A DNA stretch of 64,000 nt. Source: Coptis chinensis (taxonomy: Eukaryota; Streptophyta; Magnoliopsida; Ranunculales; Ranunculaceae). The first letter of the stretch is position 1, and every line of letters starts with the position of its first letter. The position numbers were made by a program, and so were the translations under genes. The stretch covers positions 35,338,501 to 35,402,500 of the forward strand of contig CM027383.1 in assembly GCA_015680905.1 (NCBI GenBank), written 5' to 3'. Of this stretch, positions 12,346 through 23,476 are shown one piece after another. The notes under the pieces are model-generated. The model searched no databases and was not told where the DNA came from. It saw only the letters and a list, made by a program, of their open reading frames with translations.

Positions 12346-13995
12346 GTAATATGGTACTCATAACCCTCGACAACCCTCTTTTTCTTTTGTCAATTAAAAT
12401 CTCTTTTCACATACGCTTCACATTTAGAACAAATCGGTGGTTTGTTTCATGTAATTGAACACAAATTAAATCATCTTAAGTCCTTGACACGTGTCTCTGT
12501 ATTGAATCTAGGTTCGTTGTGATTGTTTTTAGCTGTTGTTTTTTTTTTTTTTTTTTTTGTCTTTCAATTTAATTGTGTATGTTTTTTTTTTTGGTTAGAT
12601 GATGGAGTGGGAAGAGGGAAGAAGAAGAAGAAGAAGAAGATATTGGGAGAAGAGTTACCGGCATTGGCAAAAGAAGTTGCCGAGTTGACTGCTCGGTTTT
12701 CTGGTCGTCGTTTTCGACTTCACGAATACTTAGTATTGATATGCTTGCATTGTGATTGGTTTGCATTAGTGTATGGCATTGGGATTTAGTGCGCGAGTGA
12801 AGAGAATTTTAGTAGTGGTTCTATCGAAAAGTGAGTGCGAGGATTGGTACCTTAGAATTTACTCGGGGTTTTAGAAATCCATCATCCCAAAACCCATCAT
12901 CTTTCTAAAACCTCTTCCCGAACCCAAATCCTAAATCATTAATTTTAATGATGTTGTCAACCTCATATAGCTGAGATATCAGGTCTTGTCTTTGTTCGCA
13001 ATATTCTAAAAGTTAGTGGTAATATGGATCGATTCCATATACCTACCGATGATGTAAATTGTGAACATATTTGTTATTCGCTTTATCAATTGTATTGTCA
13101 TCTAGATTCATGTGGAGTGTTCACTAAGAATCGACCTAATAGATTTTACATCTGAAGTCCGTGAGTCCACGAAGTCTATTTATTTGCTCCTGCCGCATGG
13201 AGAAAAAAGGGAAATGTAAAAAAAAAAAAAAAAAAATTGTCGGGTCGAAACTCGATTCACTTTAACTTCGAATTCAAGTGGGGACGATAAACTTTGGATG
13301 CCATTTTTTGAGACGGGGATTAATGGGATTGCAACTATACGAGATAGTCTTTTCAACGCTGCCTTAACATCCAAGGTCTAAGCCATTTTTGTTACTAGAA
13401 ACTAATAAAACTATGCCGAAAAGGAACTATGTGAGTTATACTTTTTCTTCTGTCGTATCCATTTTCTTTAGTTGATACTTTTGGTTGTTTTATGCAACTC
13501 ATTTAGATATTGGTAAGTTGCGTGTTTGTTTTTTGCTCCTCCATTATTTCTGTATATTTGATGGTTTACTTATTGTCAGCCAATGAATGTGGAGCGTGAT
13601 TCATTTCGTGAACGACAAGATGGATAGACTAATAAAGCGAGTTATAATTAGGTACTCACTATAAGTTAAAATTAAGCGTTGATAGTGGCGGTAGACCTAG
13701 AATAGAAGCATGTGGTCATTTGGTGATACTTTTAAGAGGCTCATCACATTAGATTATCTCCATTAATAAAACTATTATATGCATTTTACATGGGAGCTAA
13801 CGTAAGCGGTTTGGACATACTATTAGGTAGAAATCATAACCTTCACATAAAAGTAGTTTTTCTGTTTACCCAAAGGCATCTTGTTCTCTTTTTTCTTTTC
13901 TTTTTATATAATTTCTGCGCCTCAAAGACATACTATTAGGTGTTTAATGTATTTACTTGGATTCATCTTATTGACATCTTGGTTTACTACTACAG
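12346..13995. other. Mostly noncoding, with one unidentified exon-like fragment
   Basis: A poly-T (12539-12558) and a GAA run (about 12620-12640) give the short frames at 12523-12789 their low-complexity residues. At about 13285-13377, plus strand, a frame reads KLWMPFFETGINGIATIRDS then LFNAALTSKV before a stop. It looks like a coding fragment but I cannot name the family. Confidence 0.4.
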
Positions 13996-14130
13996 ATGAT
14001 ATTCCCATGGATGTTTGATGAGAGTCACGCCTTGAAACATTTTAAAGATGCCGCTCATTTGTTGTTGGTCGAGAAGGAGGATTGGCCTCCGCTATATGAC
14101 ATTTCTTCGTTGAACAATGAATGCAGGCTA
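13996..14130 (+). pseudogene. Proline iminopeptidase-like (alpha/beta hydrolase, S33) exon fragment
   Basis: After a CTACAG acceptor the frame reads PWMFDESHALKHFKDAAHLL, then EKEDWPPLYDISSLNNE, resembling a late exon of plant proline iminopeptidase-type peptidases. These cleave N-terminal proline from peptides. Relative to the family the sequence has one extra C near the exon start (ATTCCCATGG), which shifts the frame. The rest of the gene is absent. It lies on the same strand as the five host fragments that follow. Confidence 0.6.
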
Positions 14131-15950
14131 TGTTCCTTTGCTTATTCATCATGGGTATATTTCAGATTTGCTTCTTATGTTGTCTAATTTTTATAATCAT
14201 TGTTTAATTAAATATTAATTGAATGGCGTATGTTTTGTCTTTGTTAGTTCTTTATATGTTGTTCTTGAAAAAAGAAATGTTAGCTAGGAATTTTACCGAG
14301 GTTGAAGTTGTATATCTTAATTTTGAACCGTCTTTAACAAAACAATATGGTCTTATAACTTGATGGCTGAGATTGGTACGTGAGATTCATTCCTATTAGT
14401 TAACAGGTTGTTAATATTAACACTTGCACTTGGATTATTTAGGAGGAGATTTAAAGTTTCTCCCAATTTGAAAGACTAGGAATAAGAATTATATGACAAA
14501 ATATTTTATCCAAATTTTATTTTATTTGTGCTTCAAATTTCCAATCTGGCATAACATTAAGTAGACACGTTGTCCTTTTCTCATTAACAAAATCTGCTAT
14601 ATATTTTGGAGTCAGTTCAAACTTTCATATCACGATATATAGTTCTGAAGTTTTAATATTGCCAAACTTCCCTTTGCCAAAATGATGGTCCAAATCATTT
14701 GGATTGGTTCAGGTCCAGAGCCACGTGAATGTCTTCCATGTCGCAAGCCATTCGACTCAAGCCCAGGCAAACACAAAGTCAGGGACTGAGGTGCTCTTCC
14801 AAACCTAAATAGGGGTTGTATATTACTGAACTTAAAGCTTAACTATATTTGGTTGGTTTAGCCACTTCCATAGAGGAGATGGTGGATCATGTTTGGAGGT
14901 GTCTTTGGTGAGGAATGTCATATGATAATCAGTAGACATGGATATAGAGAGGTGCTCAAAGTTTGACAATATTTTGATGGTAGACCAGTGTGAATTTCAT
15001 CCCGTAGGGGATGTCTTTCCCTGGCCAAGAACCAAAATTACAAAAATAGAATTTTCTGAACTGATCTTAATATTTTAGTTACTATTGTAGTCCAGGTTTT
15101 GTTTCTTTTATGCGAACTTTTTCAGCATATAATCTTATAATGGGTGATGATGCCGATGAGGTGTTGGTTCTATAACGTTGTTTGTAGAATCTACTTATCT
15201 GATCCTGCTTGAAATTGGCATGTGAACGATCTTCATTTATTGAGTAAAATTTTCTGGTGAGCTAATTGTTTTTATAATATCATGTACCTGTTCTTAGGTG
15301 TGTTAACCTCCAAGAGATTCTGAGGGATACGCAACCCAGACTGCTTCAGTTCCTGGAGTAAACTTTGTAAGAGGTACTAGCATTTTAACTTGGTGACATT
15401 TTCGATGATGATGGCCGTGTTAAACGAACTGGTATTTTTATAATTAATTTTTCATTATGTTTTTTAAGTAGTTGTTTCATTCTTTGTTTTACCTGTATCT
15501 TGATTTCTTATGGTGTTATTAGAAATTAACAAATACGAATCCCAATAATAATAATGGTTTGCGGTTTTATTTATAATGGTAGGAAATTGCAACATTTTTT
15601 TATCCCTTTCATTGCTTTGCAAATCTGTTTTAATTTGAAAAAGTGGTTAATTACTACTCATACGTTTTCCACTGTTGCTTTGTCCATTTGTATTTTTCTT
15701 CAACTTTGTTTCATGTCGTTTACATAAGTTAATAGCTTAATATTCTTGACCTCATTTCTAAATGCTTAAATACAAGTTGAAGTAGGTTTCGTTCACTAGA
15801 ATTAAATCTGAAATGTATCCACTATCAATTTGGTAAATCGACACATTATGTACACAAGCTCACACAACGTAATTATTAGAAACCAACACTTACTAACAAT
15901 GAAAAAGACGGTATTTGTTATTAGACTTCTCATTGCCAAACCTATACAAG
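14131..15950. other. Noncoding, intron-like
   Basis: T-rich, intron-like sequence. A short frame near 15301 (CVNLQEILRDTQPRLLQFLE, then a stop) and another near 14712 (VQSHVNVFHVASHS) may be exon crumbs, but I cannot assign them. Confidence 0.4.
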
Positions 15951-16001
15951 TATATGTATATTCTTATTTGCTATAAATTTCTGATGTATATATGAATTTC
16001 T
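15951..16001 (+). repeat. 51-bp perfect inverted duplicate of a pseudouridine-synthase intron
   Basis: The reverse complement of this stretch is identical to 21238-21288, which lies just upstream of the pseudouridine synthase exon at 21096-21211. A further match, GGATTCATCGTG, follows at 16079-16090 and in the minus strand near 21221-21233. The DNA directly before the rbcS fragment therefore derives from the same intron as the 21-kb fragment. Confidence 0.85.
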
Positions 16002-16093
16002 ATCCCTAATGCAAAATCATGCTTAAACTTTTGGTATATTATTAATAATTCAATAAAAAAAAAATGGATCAAGAAAGGGATTCATCGTGGTAA

Positions 16094-16282
16094 ATGAGGA
16101 TAGAGGTCTCATCAGCAGCTGTTGCATGCCACTTGCATCCATCAATAACTGTGCCACCCCTGCTCAAGCTAGCATGGTTGCACCATTCACTGGCCTCAAG
16201 TCCACTTCGCTTTCCCCTGTTACCGAAGGTCAACGACATCACCTCTATCTCTAGCAATGGAGGAAAAGTTTCTTGCATGCAG
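16094..16282 (+). pseudogene. RuBisCO small subunit (rbcS) exon 1 fragment, frameshifted
   Basis: Three frames together give SSAAVA, then ATPAQASMVAPFTGLKSTS with LSPVT, then NDITSISSNGGKVSCMQ. This is the chloroplast transit peptide of the Calvin-cycle enzyme's small subunit up to its processing site. The fragment ends at CAG followed by GTACAA, the position of intron 1 in dicot rbcS genes (directly after Met-Gln of the mature protein). At least two frameshifts separate the blocks, and no exon 2 was found downstream. The retained splice donor indicates a genomic rather than an mRNA origin. Confidence 0.88.
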
Positions 16283-16877
16283 GTACAAAAAATGTTCACA
16301 TGAATTAAGTCTGTACATTTTATATTATTATCTTTTTTTTCAATTACATGTTTAATTGCTATTTTGTAAATTCGGTCAAGGTAAGCAATATTTGTTACAG
16401 TTGAAAGTTGAAACTAGAAAAAAAAATCAATGGAAAGTAGAAAGCTACTAAAATATGTAAAGTCTTGGCTCATTTTAGAAACAGATATGATAAAGAGGAT
16501 TATGCAAGATAGATTTAAGGCCAAAATACAGATGGTAAGTTAGAAATATATCCAAAAATGTTCCACCCCGGCCTATAGTAAAGATTTTCTCATCATAATT
16601 TTGTGGAAGCATGTATGTGGCCATACTCTCCCTCCATGTTGCAGGACATGAATGAATACTTAAATAATATATATAAGTGATGTACGAACCAACTGGAATA
16701 GCATAGACCTACGCTGAGTACATACTTTTTAGTCACTCTTTTGTTGGCTTCCAAAACTAAAATGATATGTTGATGTCTAAAGTCCGGGATAATGATAGGT
16801 CGCTTCATCTCATTTTGATTATTACCGGGGAGGAGATTTTTGTCATGCTTTCTAACAATGAGCTCCTTTTATTTTGC
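16283..16877. other. Noncoding gap between rbcS and aminotransferase fragments
   Basis: It begins as the rbcS intron. No rbcS exon 2 (YLPPL or KGWVPC motifs) was seen. I see nothing else identifiable. Confidence 0.5.
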
Positions 16878-17039
16878 GTCCTTTGTGAAGATGAAAAACA
16901 AGCGGTTCTTTGTGAAGAGTCAATTGCACACCTTTGCCCGGACCTATGTACAACAACCCGCTTTGTCCATGGTGCTCTTATTATGTCAACCATCCTTAGT
17001 AGTCCGGACTTAAAGAGCCTGTGGCTGAAGGAAGTCAAG
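16878..17039 (+). pseudogene. Aspartate aminotransferase exon fragment, frameshifted
   Basis: The frame reads VLCEDEKQAV, then a shifted middle part, then HGALIMSTILSSPDLKSLWL and KEVK, ending at a GTAACC donor. This matches the C-terminal region of plant aspartate aminotransferase, the PLP enzyme exchanging amino groups between aspartate and glutamate. Between KQAV and HGAL the family sequence (KSQLQ...ARPMY...NPP) is spread over other frames by small indels. The PLP-lysine region is absent. Confidence 0.85.
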
Positions 17040-17317
17040 GTAACCCCTAAGTTCTAAGCGGTTCACAATATTATCTTAAATTCTTAATTGTTAACTATGA
17101 TATTTTTTCTCAAGTGCAGTGAACATAAGCTGTTCTATTCACCTTTTAAGGATTTAATTTGGAATTTGGTCTAACGTGTCCCTTGACAATGAGCTCATAG
17201 ATGTTTTGATATTTGGAAATATAAATTGCTTTTGTCATGTTACTACCTACTTGATATCAAATTGCGGGTTAAGTTCGTAATTCGACATTCAAAATAAAAA
17301 TAACCTTCTCTCTACAG

Positions 17318-17433
17318 CAAAATGTGACATTAAAGGATTTAAATCCACGTGTTGAAATTCACTATGGTATCCCATCCACTGCATCAATTCTTGCTTTTGA
17401 TCCTTTTCAGCGACTCTTGGCTATTGGGACACT
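17318..17433 (+). pseudogene. Tomosyn/Lgl-like WD40 protein exon fragment
   Basis: A 116-bp exon between a TCTACAG acceptor and a GTAATT donor, uninterrupted, reads [20 protein letters not shown] then [15 protein letters not shown]. This is the first WD40 segment of plant tomosyn-like proteins, which regulate SNARE-mediated vesicle fusion. No other exon of the gene is certain. A frame at 17740-17805 (DDAKGSDIMLEAVLEAEVAQ) might be unrelated. Intact splice borders again argue for genomic capture. Confidence 0.75.
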
Positions 17434-18659
17434 GTAATTTTTATTTTTTTATTTATTTTTTAAATATTGTGTGTATGAAATGTTTTACTTATTAGGCTAT
17501 TACTAACTATTATTAAGTTAAGTATGCATATCCATAAAATATATGACATATCCGTCATCTTCTTCTATGTGCATTAAGTCGACTCTCTTGCATCCATGAC
17601 CCTCTGCCGCACCGGTTCCTCGTTTATACGTTTAAATTTTAAACTTGGATATTACATGTTTGTTCATTTGATGCTTTTACTTCTTTACACTTCTTAGTTT
17701 CAATATGTTACAAGATTTCATGGCTTTATGTAATGATAGATGATGCAAAAGGATCAGATATCATGTTGGAAGCAGTACTAGAAGCAGAGGTAGCACAAAA
17801 TGCGAAATAGTTTCTTGCGAATCTTTCTAATTAGTTCTTATTTTCCTGCATATCTTTAAGCCTCTTCGTTGTTGAATTGGTCGTAGTCTCATTGAAAATG
17901 TAGATCCAGTCACCGTAACTGCAGGTATAAGGATTTGTTCCTAATCAGTAAACATTGGATTTGTATTATAATTTATGGATTCTCAAGAACGTTGATTGCC
18001 ATAACTGGGTAAACATTCTAAAGGTAGAATCATGGACTGTAAGGAAACCAATTCAACTATTTATGTTTGTCCACTTTAAACTATATTATTTTCAACTGCC
18101 TGGCCTGGACATAGACATGGCCGACTCATATTGTTTGCAAGATAAGGAACAAATTCTTTTGATACCTTAACCTTAGGTTCATCAAAGCTGCTAATATTAT
18201 AATTCAGAGTAATCTAGGCGCACGATGTGGAGGCCCTTAAAATGACTTGATTAACATATTTGAGTATTGCAGTTCTATCCCGTCCGATAAAATAGTTAAA
18301 AGGATAGTTTTGAATTACAAAAAGGAGAGAATATATATGATCATTTTGGGAAACTAAAACATGGATGATAGTAAATATCAATGTTAGCTCCAGTGGTAGA
18401 GATCTTTAACAATCTCACCTCGAAATGTACCGAAAATAAACAAATCCAATCGAGTCAAAAGGCATATAGAGGCCAAATAGTAAAACACAGGCACATACTC
18501 TTGCCACTATGAAAACAAAAGGAAAAGTATACTTAAGTCTACGATGTAATGCGTAGCATTGACATTATTATTTAAATCGATGTTTTCGGGGTGGTCCGAT
18601 GTTCGGTCCTTCATTCCTCCTCGAGTAAGGAGTTCACGAGAATAGTATTCCTGCATTGC
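17434..18659. other. Noncoding gap with no assigned feature
   Basis: Intron-like, AT-rich sequence. The short frame at 17955-18170 has no family resemblance. Confidence 0.4.
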
Positions 18660-19558
18660 AGGAAAAGTTGTACTTTGAAACTTTTGGATTGTTTGGCTTC
18701 ACAATTTTCCAATTTCTTATTGGAGTAAAATGGATCATAACATTATTTTGCAATCTGGAAGGAGAGCCATAGCAATAGGTATCTTAGGATACATAATTCC
18801 TTTTACATTTGGTGTTTTAGCGACTATTGTCCTAAGAATCAGGTGAATGTTGACACTAACGTTATCAAGAGTGCTTAACATTGTAGTTGGTATAGAGTCT
18901 ATGTCTGCCTTCCCCTGTTATTACTTGCTTTCTCGGTGACCTCAAGATTCTCAATTGAGCTTGGTCGCCTAGCCTCCTCTTCATCTTTAATATCCGATAT
19001 CCGTTCAGTGGTTTCTATTGTAATTTTTAAGATTAGTTTCATACTCAAAGGCGAAAAAGCATTTGCAAATACCTTAGGATCCATAGCATCAGGTGCTTTC
19101 TTGCTAGCCATTGTTGTGTTTTTGGTCCGCCAAGAAGATTATGGGTCATCAAAAAGACTCCGGAAGGAAAACCAGTCGAAATTTTACCTATGTAGTTTTA
19201 TTATGTTGTTGCTAAGCGTTTACATTTGTCGGTCGATCACTGGGCAAGGTTATGTAATGGCACCATTTATATTCGGTTTGGCTATACCATATGGATCACC
19301 TTTAGGATCTACATTAGAAGAGAAGTTCGACTGCTTTATTTCAGTGTTGCTCATGCCAATCTTTTACACTCTATGTGGATTGAAGACAGATTTTTTTACC
19401 CTTGATGGGAATGTGTGGGTTGTTCAAGTTGTCATCTTAAGCTGTTTCATTGGAAAGACCATAGGGGTAATGTTGCCTAATCAGTATTGTAAAATGCCCA
19501 TTCACGATGCTTTCAGTGAGTTATACTGGTAATGAACACCAAAGGCATAGTTGAGTTA
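18660..19558 (+). pseudogene. Cation/H+ exchanger (CHX family) fragment, frameshifted
   Basis: Covers part of the membrane domain of a CHX monovalent cation/proton antiporter. GLFGFTIFQFLIGVK is followed after a frameshift (about 18730) by GRRAIAIGILGYIIPFTFGV. Next comes PVITCFLGDLKILN, another frameshift at about 18957, then ELGRLASSSSLISDIRSVVS, GQGYVMAPFIFGLAIPYGSP and ISVLLMPIFYTLCGLKTDFF. After a third shift near 19532, MNTKGIVEL is the last recognisable CHX motif, at 19534-19558. The N-terminus and the long cytosolic C-terminal half (family length about 800 residues) are missing. The sequence then passes directly into a receptor kinase, a chimeric junction. Confidence 0.88.
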
Positions 19559-19579
19559 CCGAATTTCATTTTTGTTTTC

Positions 19580-21077
19580 TGATATTTATTTACAAGGTAA
19601 TTTCATTCAAGGAGTCATCCCCTCTTCTTTTGGTGGTTTGAAAGGTATTGAAGATATCGATCTTTCACGAAATAACCTGTCAGGAAAAATTCCTAAACTT
19701 CTTGAAAACCTTGGTGCTTTGGAAAGTTTAAATCTATCATTCAATAACTTTGAGGGTGACGTACCAATAAGAGGGATCTTTGAAAATGTGAGTGCATATT
19801 CAATTGGTGGAAACAATAACTTATGCGGGGGTGTTACCGAACTTCATTTGCCGAAATGCCCTATCCAAATGTCAAAGAAAAAGGAAATGTCTCTTGCTTT
19901 AAAGGTAATACTTGGTGTTCTTCTCCCTCTGTTAAGTATATCATTCCTGTTTCTTGCATTTTTCTTGAAGCAAAATCGTCGAGCAAATCTTTCTTCAAAA
20001 CTCTTTTGGAAAAGTAGTCTCCAACGGAAATGGTTTTTCTCCACAAAACTTGATTGGTACGGGAAATTTTGGATCCGTATATAAAGGTGTTCTTAATAGA
20101 GATGAAAGTATTATAGCAGTGAAGGTGCTCAACCTCATGGAAAGAGGTGCATCCAAGAGTTTCATGGCCGAGTGTGAAGTCTTGAGAAAGGTTCGACATC
20201 GGAATTCATTGAAAATCAAGACTGTTTGCACTAGTATTGATTTCGAAGGTAATGACTTTAAGGCTTTAGTTTTTGAATTCATAACAAATGGAAGCTTAGA
20301 AAGTTGGTTGCATCGAAGCTCATCAGATAGATCACGAAGGCCTTCGAGAAACTTGAACCTTATCCAAAGTTTAAATATAGCAATTGATGTTGCTTCTACT
20401 ATCTTCATAGTTATTGTCCAACACCAATTGTTCACTGTGATCTGAAGCCAAGCAACATCCTTCTCAATGATGACATAGTCGCCTATGTTGCTGACTTTGG
20501 ACTAGCAAAGTTTCTTAACGGGAACACTAGCATCTCTGTTGAAAGCGAAACAAGTTCAATGGGCGTAAGAGGAACTCTTGGGTATATCCCTCCAGGTATA
20601 GGTTTAACTGTTTTAATTAGTTGTTGTGAATTTTTTGAAATCTATGATCGTACTTAAGAAAGCAATGAATGTTGTGTAGAGTATGTAATGGGTGTAGAGG
20701 TCTCTACACAAGGAGATGTGTACAGCTATGGAGTAATGTTGTTGGAGATGTTTACAAGAAAGAGACCAACTGATGCAATGTTTGACGATAGCCTAAACCT
20801 TCACAACTTTTGTAAAGTAAACTTAACTATGGGATTGATGGACATTTTAGATACGTGTTTTGTTATTCAAGAGATTCCAAATGGTGATAATGGTGTTGAA
20901 GAGCAGATATGCATGACAGATGGAATGAGAGAGTGCCTGACTTCCGTACTAGAAATTGGTGTTGCATGCTCATCACATTCAAATTGTCGGCATTTAATGA
21001 GCATCAGTGAGGTTCTCAAGAAATTGCATATGCATAAAGAAGTCATTGTTGGAATTCAAGATCACGGAGAAATGTAG
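19580..21077 (+). pseudogene. LRR-XII receptor-like kinase, 5'-truncated and frameshifted
   Basis: The last two or three LRRs (GVIPSSFGGLKGIEDIDLSR then NNLSGKIP) are followed by the juxtamembrane motif NNLCGGVTELHLPKCP, a transmembrane segment (VILGVLLPLLSISFLFLAFF), and a kinase domain. Kinase motifs: LIGTGNFGSVYKGVL, IAVKVLN, HCDLKPSNILL, DFGLAKF and GTLGYIPP, then an intron (20596-20679) at the usual LRR-XII position, then TQGDVYSYGVMLLEMFTRKR through the C-terminus. This subfamily includes EFR- and Xa21-type immune receptors. The catalytic loop reads HCDLKPSN, the non-RD type common in that group. Frameshifts occur at about 20025 and 20403. Most extracellular LRRs are missing, so no receptor can form. 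Confidence 0.92.
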
Positions 21078-21095
21078 AAATTGAAAAGTACTTAC

Positions 21096-21211
21096 TTTTG
21101 CAGAGCTGTTTCAATCAAAGACTTCGGTGCGCAATCCCTCATGATAGCAACTGCAAGCCCGACCAACTTCCTAATCTGATGAAGCATAAAACTCTGCCCC
21201 ACAACCTCACA
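21096..21211 (-). pseudogene. tRNA pseudouridine synthase (TruA/PUS-like) exon fragment
   Basis: A 116-bp uninterrupted exon on the minus strand reads CEVVGQSFMLHQIRKLVGLA then VAIMRDCAPKSLIETALQ. It is framed by an AG acceptor (TTAAG) and a GTAAGTAC donor. GQSFMLHQIRKM/LVG is the conserved C-terminal motif of TruA-family enzymes, which convert uridine to pseudouridine in tRNA. Only this exon is present. Its upstream intron is partly duplicated, inverted, at 15951-16001. Confidence 0.82.
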
Positions 21212-21237
21212 CTTAACAAAATCACGATGAATCCTTA

Positions 21238-21288
21238 GAAATTCATATATACATCAGAAATTTATAGCAAATAAGAATATACATATAC
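21238..21288 (-). repeat. 51-bp inverted duplicate (partner of 15951-16001)
   Basis: Exact reverse complement of 15951-16001, lying in what would be the intron 5' of the pseudouridine synthase exon. Confidence 0.85.
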
Positions 21289-21659
21289 TGATCAATTTGT
21301 TTATACTTATTATTCCTTGAAAGAATCATTACACTTACTCCTCAAAAGAATTAGTACAAAAGAAAATTAATTTCATATGGCAGCCCGCTATTAATTTTTT
21401 ATACAACTCATGCATTAATTATATTTCAATGGAGGAAGGTCAGTCAATACTCTGCCAATGGTAGGTAATGCAGCTAATGGCAGGTAATGTTGGGTAATGC
21501 TTGCTGTATGCCCAGACATTGCGTTTGTTAATAGTTTGATAAAAATAAAAACTGAACTATAAATGTAGCAGGCTCGGCCGCAGACGGGCTAATTGGCTAG
21601 TTAATTTAGTGTAATTGATTGTTGTTGACCGTTGATTTTGTGTGTTAGGATGATGACAC

Positions 21660-21975
21660 GTGGCAGAAGAGGTAAAAATGAATAAAGGTAGTTTGGTAAT
21701 TTTACTTGAGTAGGGGTAGTAGATGTCATTTAAGAAAAATATTTGTGTGTGTTGGATTAAATGCACAGGATGGTGCCAAGTGGCAATTTGATTGATTTTG
21801 GTCTTGGAAGAGTCAATAGGTATTTTGGTAATTTTACATGGTGAGGGGTAGATTTGACATTGTATATGTACTAACCGGATGTCATTCAGTCAAAGAGGGC
21901 TGACTTTGTCATGCTGTGAAATTGGAGGTGGAAGTCTAATTGGCAAAGCTGCTGAGGGTGGAAATCTAAAAAACT
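21660..21975 (-). repeat. Right terminal inverted repeat of the 21.3-kb element
   Basis: Reverse-complement partner of 697-1010. The outer edge reads AGTTTTTTAGATTTCCACCC on the minus strand. Differences from the left arm are scattered substitutions and short indels, so the arms have diverged for some time or were not identical on insertion. Confidence 0.8.
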
Positions 21976-21984
21976 GTTAAATTT
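21976..21984. repeat. Putative 9-bp target duplication, right copy
   Basis: GTTAAATTT matches ATTAAATTT (688-696) at 8 of 9 positions, immediately outside the right terminal repeat. Confidence 0.45.
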
Positions 21985-22299
21985 TTGCATAGGTTCTGTG
22001 CAAAGAGGCAAAGAGATGTGTCCTTCTACATATGTCCATTTTTTGTGCATTGTTAAATTTAAATAGTACAGTAGTAGATATGTTATAGGTTGAGACTTGA
22101 GAGTCTCAACTTGAGACCGAGCGTTGAGCGAGCATCAGCCAATTTGTTCATCTAGCAAAGAATTATAAATAGCATTTAAAAGAGCAGTAGAGCACAATCA
22201 AAGTTATTGTAGCCTTCAACCGACTAAAACTTTTCAGCATCCAGAAATAAAATTATTTACACAAGCACGCACAAGTTTGAGTAAAAAGATAGCCATCTT
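21985..22299. other. Right half of the interrupted SABATH 3' flank
   Basis: Collinear with about 33178-33355 next to the intact SABATH copy. Shared blocks include AGAGATGTG/AGAGATGTT, GTTATAGGTTGAGA/GTTATAGATTGAGA and AGAGCACAATCAA followed by TAGCCTT. This is the 3' flank of the pseudogene that follows. Confidence 0.75.
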
Positions 22300-23476
22300 C
22301 TAATTACTGATTTTGCGCTTGAGAATGACAAACAATTCATTGGGTGTAACTTGGCCTTCAGAGAGGATTGCTGACTCTTCAATCTTCTTGGTAAACCGGT
22401 CAAATAACTCATCCATGATCTTACTTCCAAAGTGTTCCTTAAAAACCCCCTCCGTGCCAGGCTCTAAAGTGCTTAGAACATGTCTCAGCATTAGGTACCA
22501 TTTGAAGAAATGGCTCCATTTTCTCAATAGTGTAACTCCCATTTCGCTCTATTAATCCTTCCATCTCTTTGCCTGTTGTGCAATAGAGAGGTAAGTTGAA
22601 TGAGTCTATTTCCTCTTCGCTTAGTATTCCCTGCATTTCAGATCAAGCAGTTTTAAGTAGATACATTGGTTGATCAGGAATATGCTATACTTAATTGAGA
22701 GTTATGGTTTAAAACAACAACACAAAATATTACTTGAATAGACGAATGTGCCTGTTAGAGAGTCATAGGCAATTAGGCATTACAAGAGTCTTCGTAGAAC
22801 CTTTTGAATGCAAAGATTACTAACTGGAAAGTCTGGACAGGGGCACAGGGCATCTGTGAGAGTATACATTGAGTAGTTTGCGTGAATCTTCACAATTGGA
22901 ATGTGGGAGAGAATTGGGAAAACAAATTTCTGTTAGTGGAAAAGTAGCATTTTTTATCAAAGATTTGGTGCAGCATACGACAAATTTCCTCGTACAATAT
23001 TTTTGGGCAGGTCAGTGTGAATACAAGCGACGACGTTTTTCTGTTCATAGGGAGTATGTACTGTCCACATATTAAAATCACACATAATAACGAGATGGAA
23101 CGTTACTTACACTCTTGGCCATATCCATGAGACAAGATCCCATGAGATCAAAAAGGCGAAATAAAACTAACTTGGGAGAATGAATTTTATCTGGGGAAGC
23201 TATAAGTAGTAGTGCCATCAATCCACCAGGCACAAGTTCTTCAGCTCTAGCTTTCAAGAAAGAATTCATGTCCTTTGCAAATTGAGCTGCATACGCCTCT
23301 ATAACTTCATCTGGTGCATTTGCATAAGAGATCCTACCCTTATTCCAAGCTGGAGAGTTTTTGTCCAACAATTCGTATGGTACCGCAGAGAGCCAATGGA
23401 GTGAATAAGAGGAGTGTACAAAATGAAGAGAACTCTGAGGAAATAACCGGCCATAAAAAGAACCTGGTACACTAGG

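Noticed and set aside
12523..12789. Plus-strand open frame with runs of Phe and Lys
   Set aside because: Produced by poly-T and GAA tracts; no family resemblance beyond low complexity.
19580..21077. Possible functional immune receptor kinase
   Set aside because: Two frameshifts in the kinase domain and loss of nearly all extracellular LRRs.
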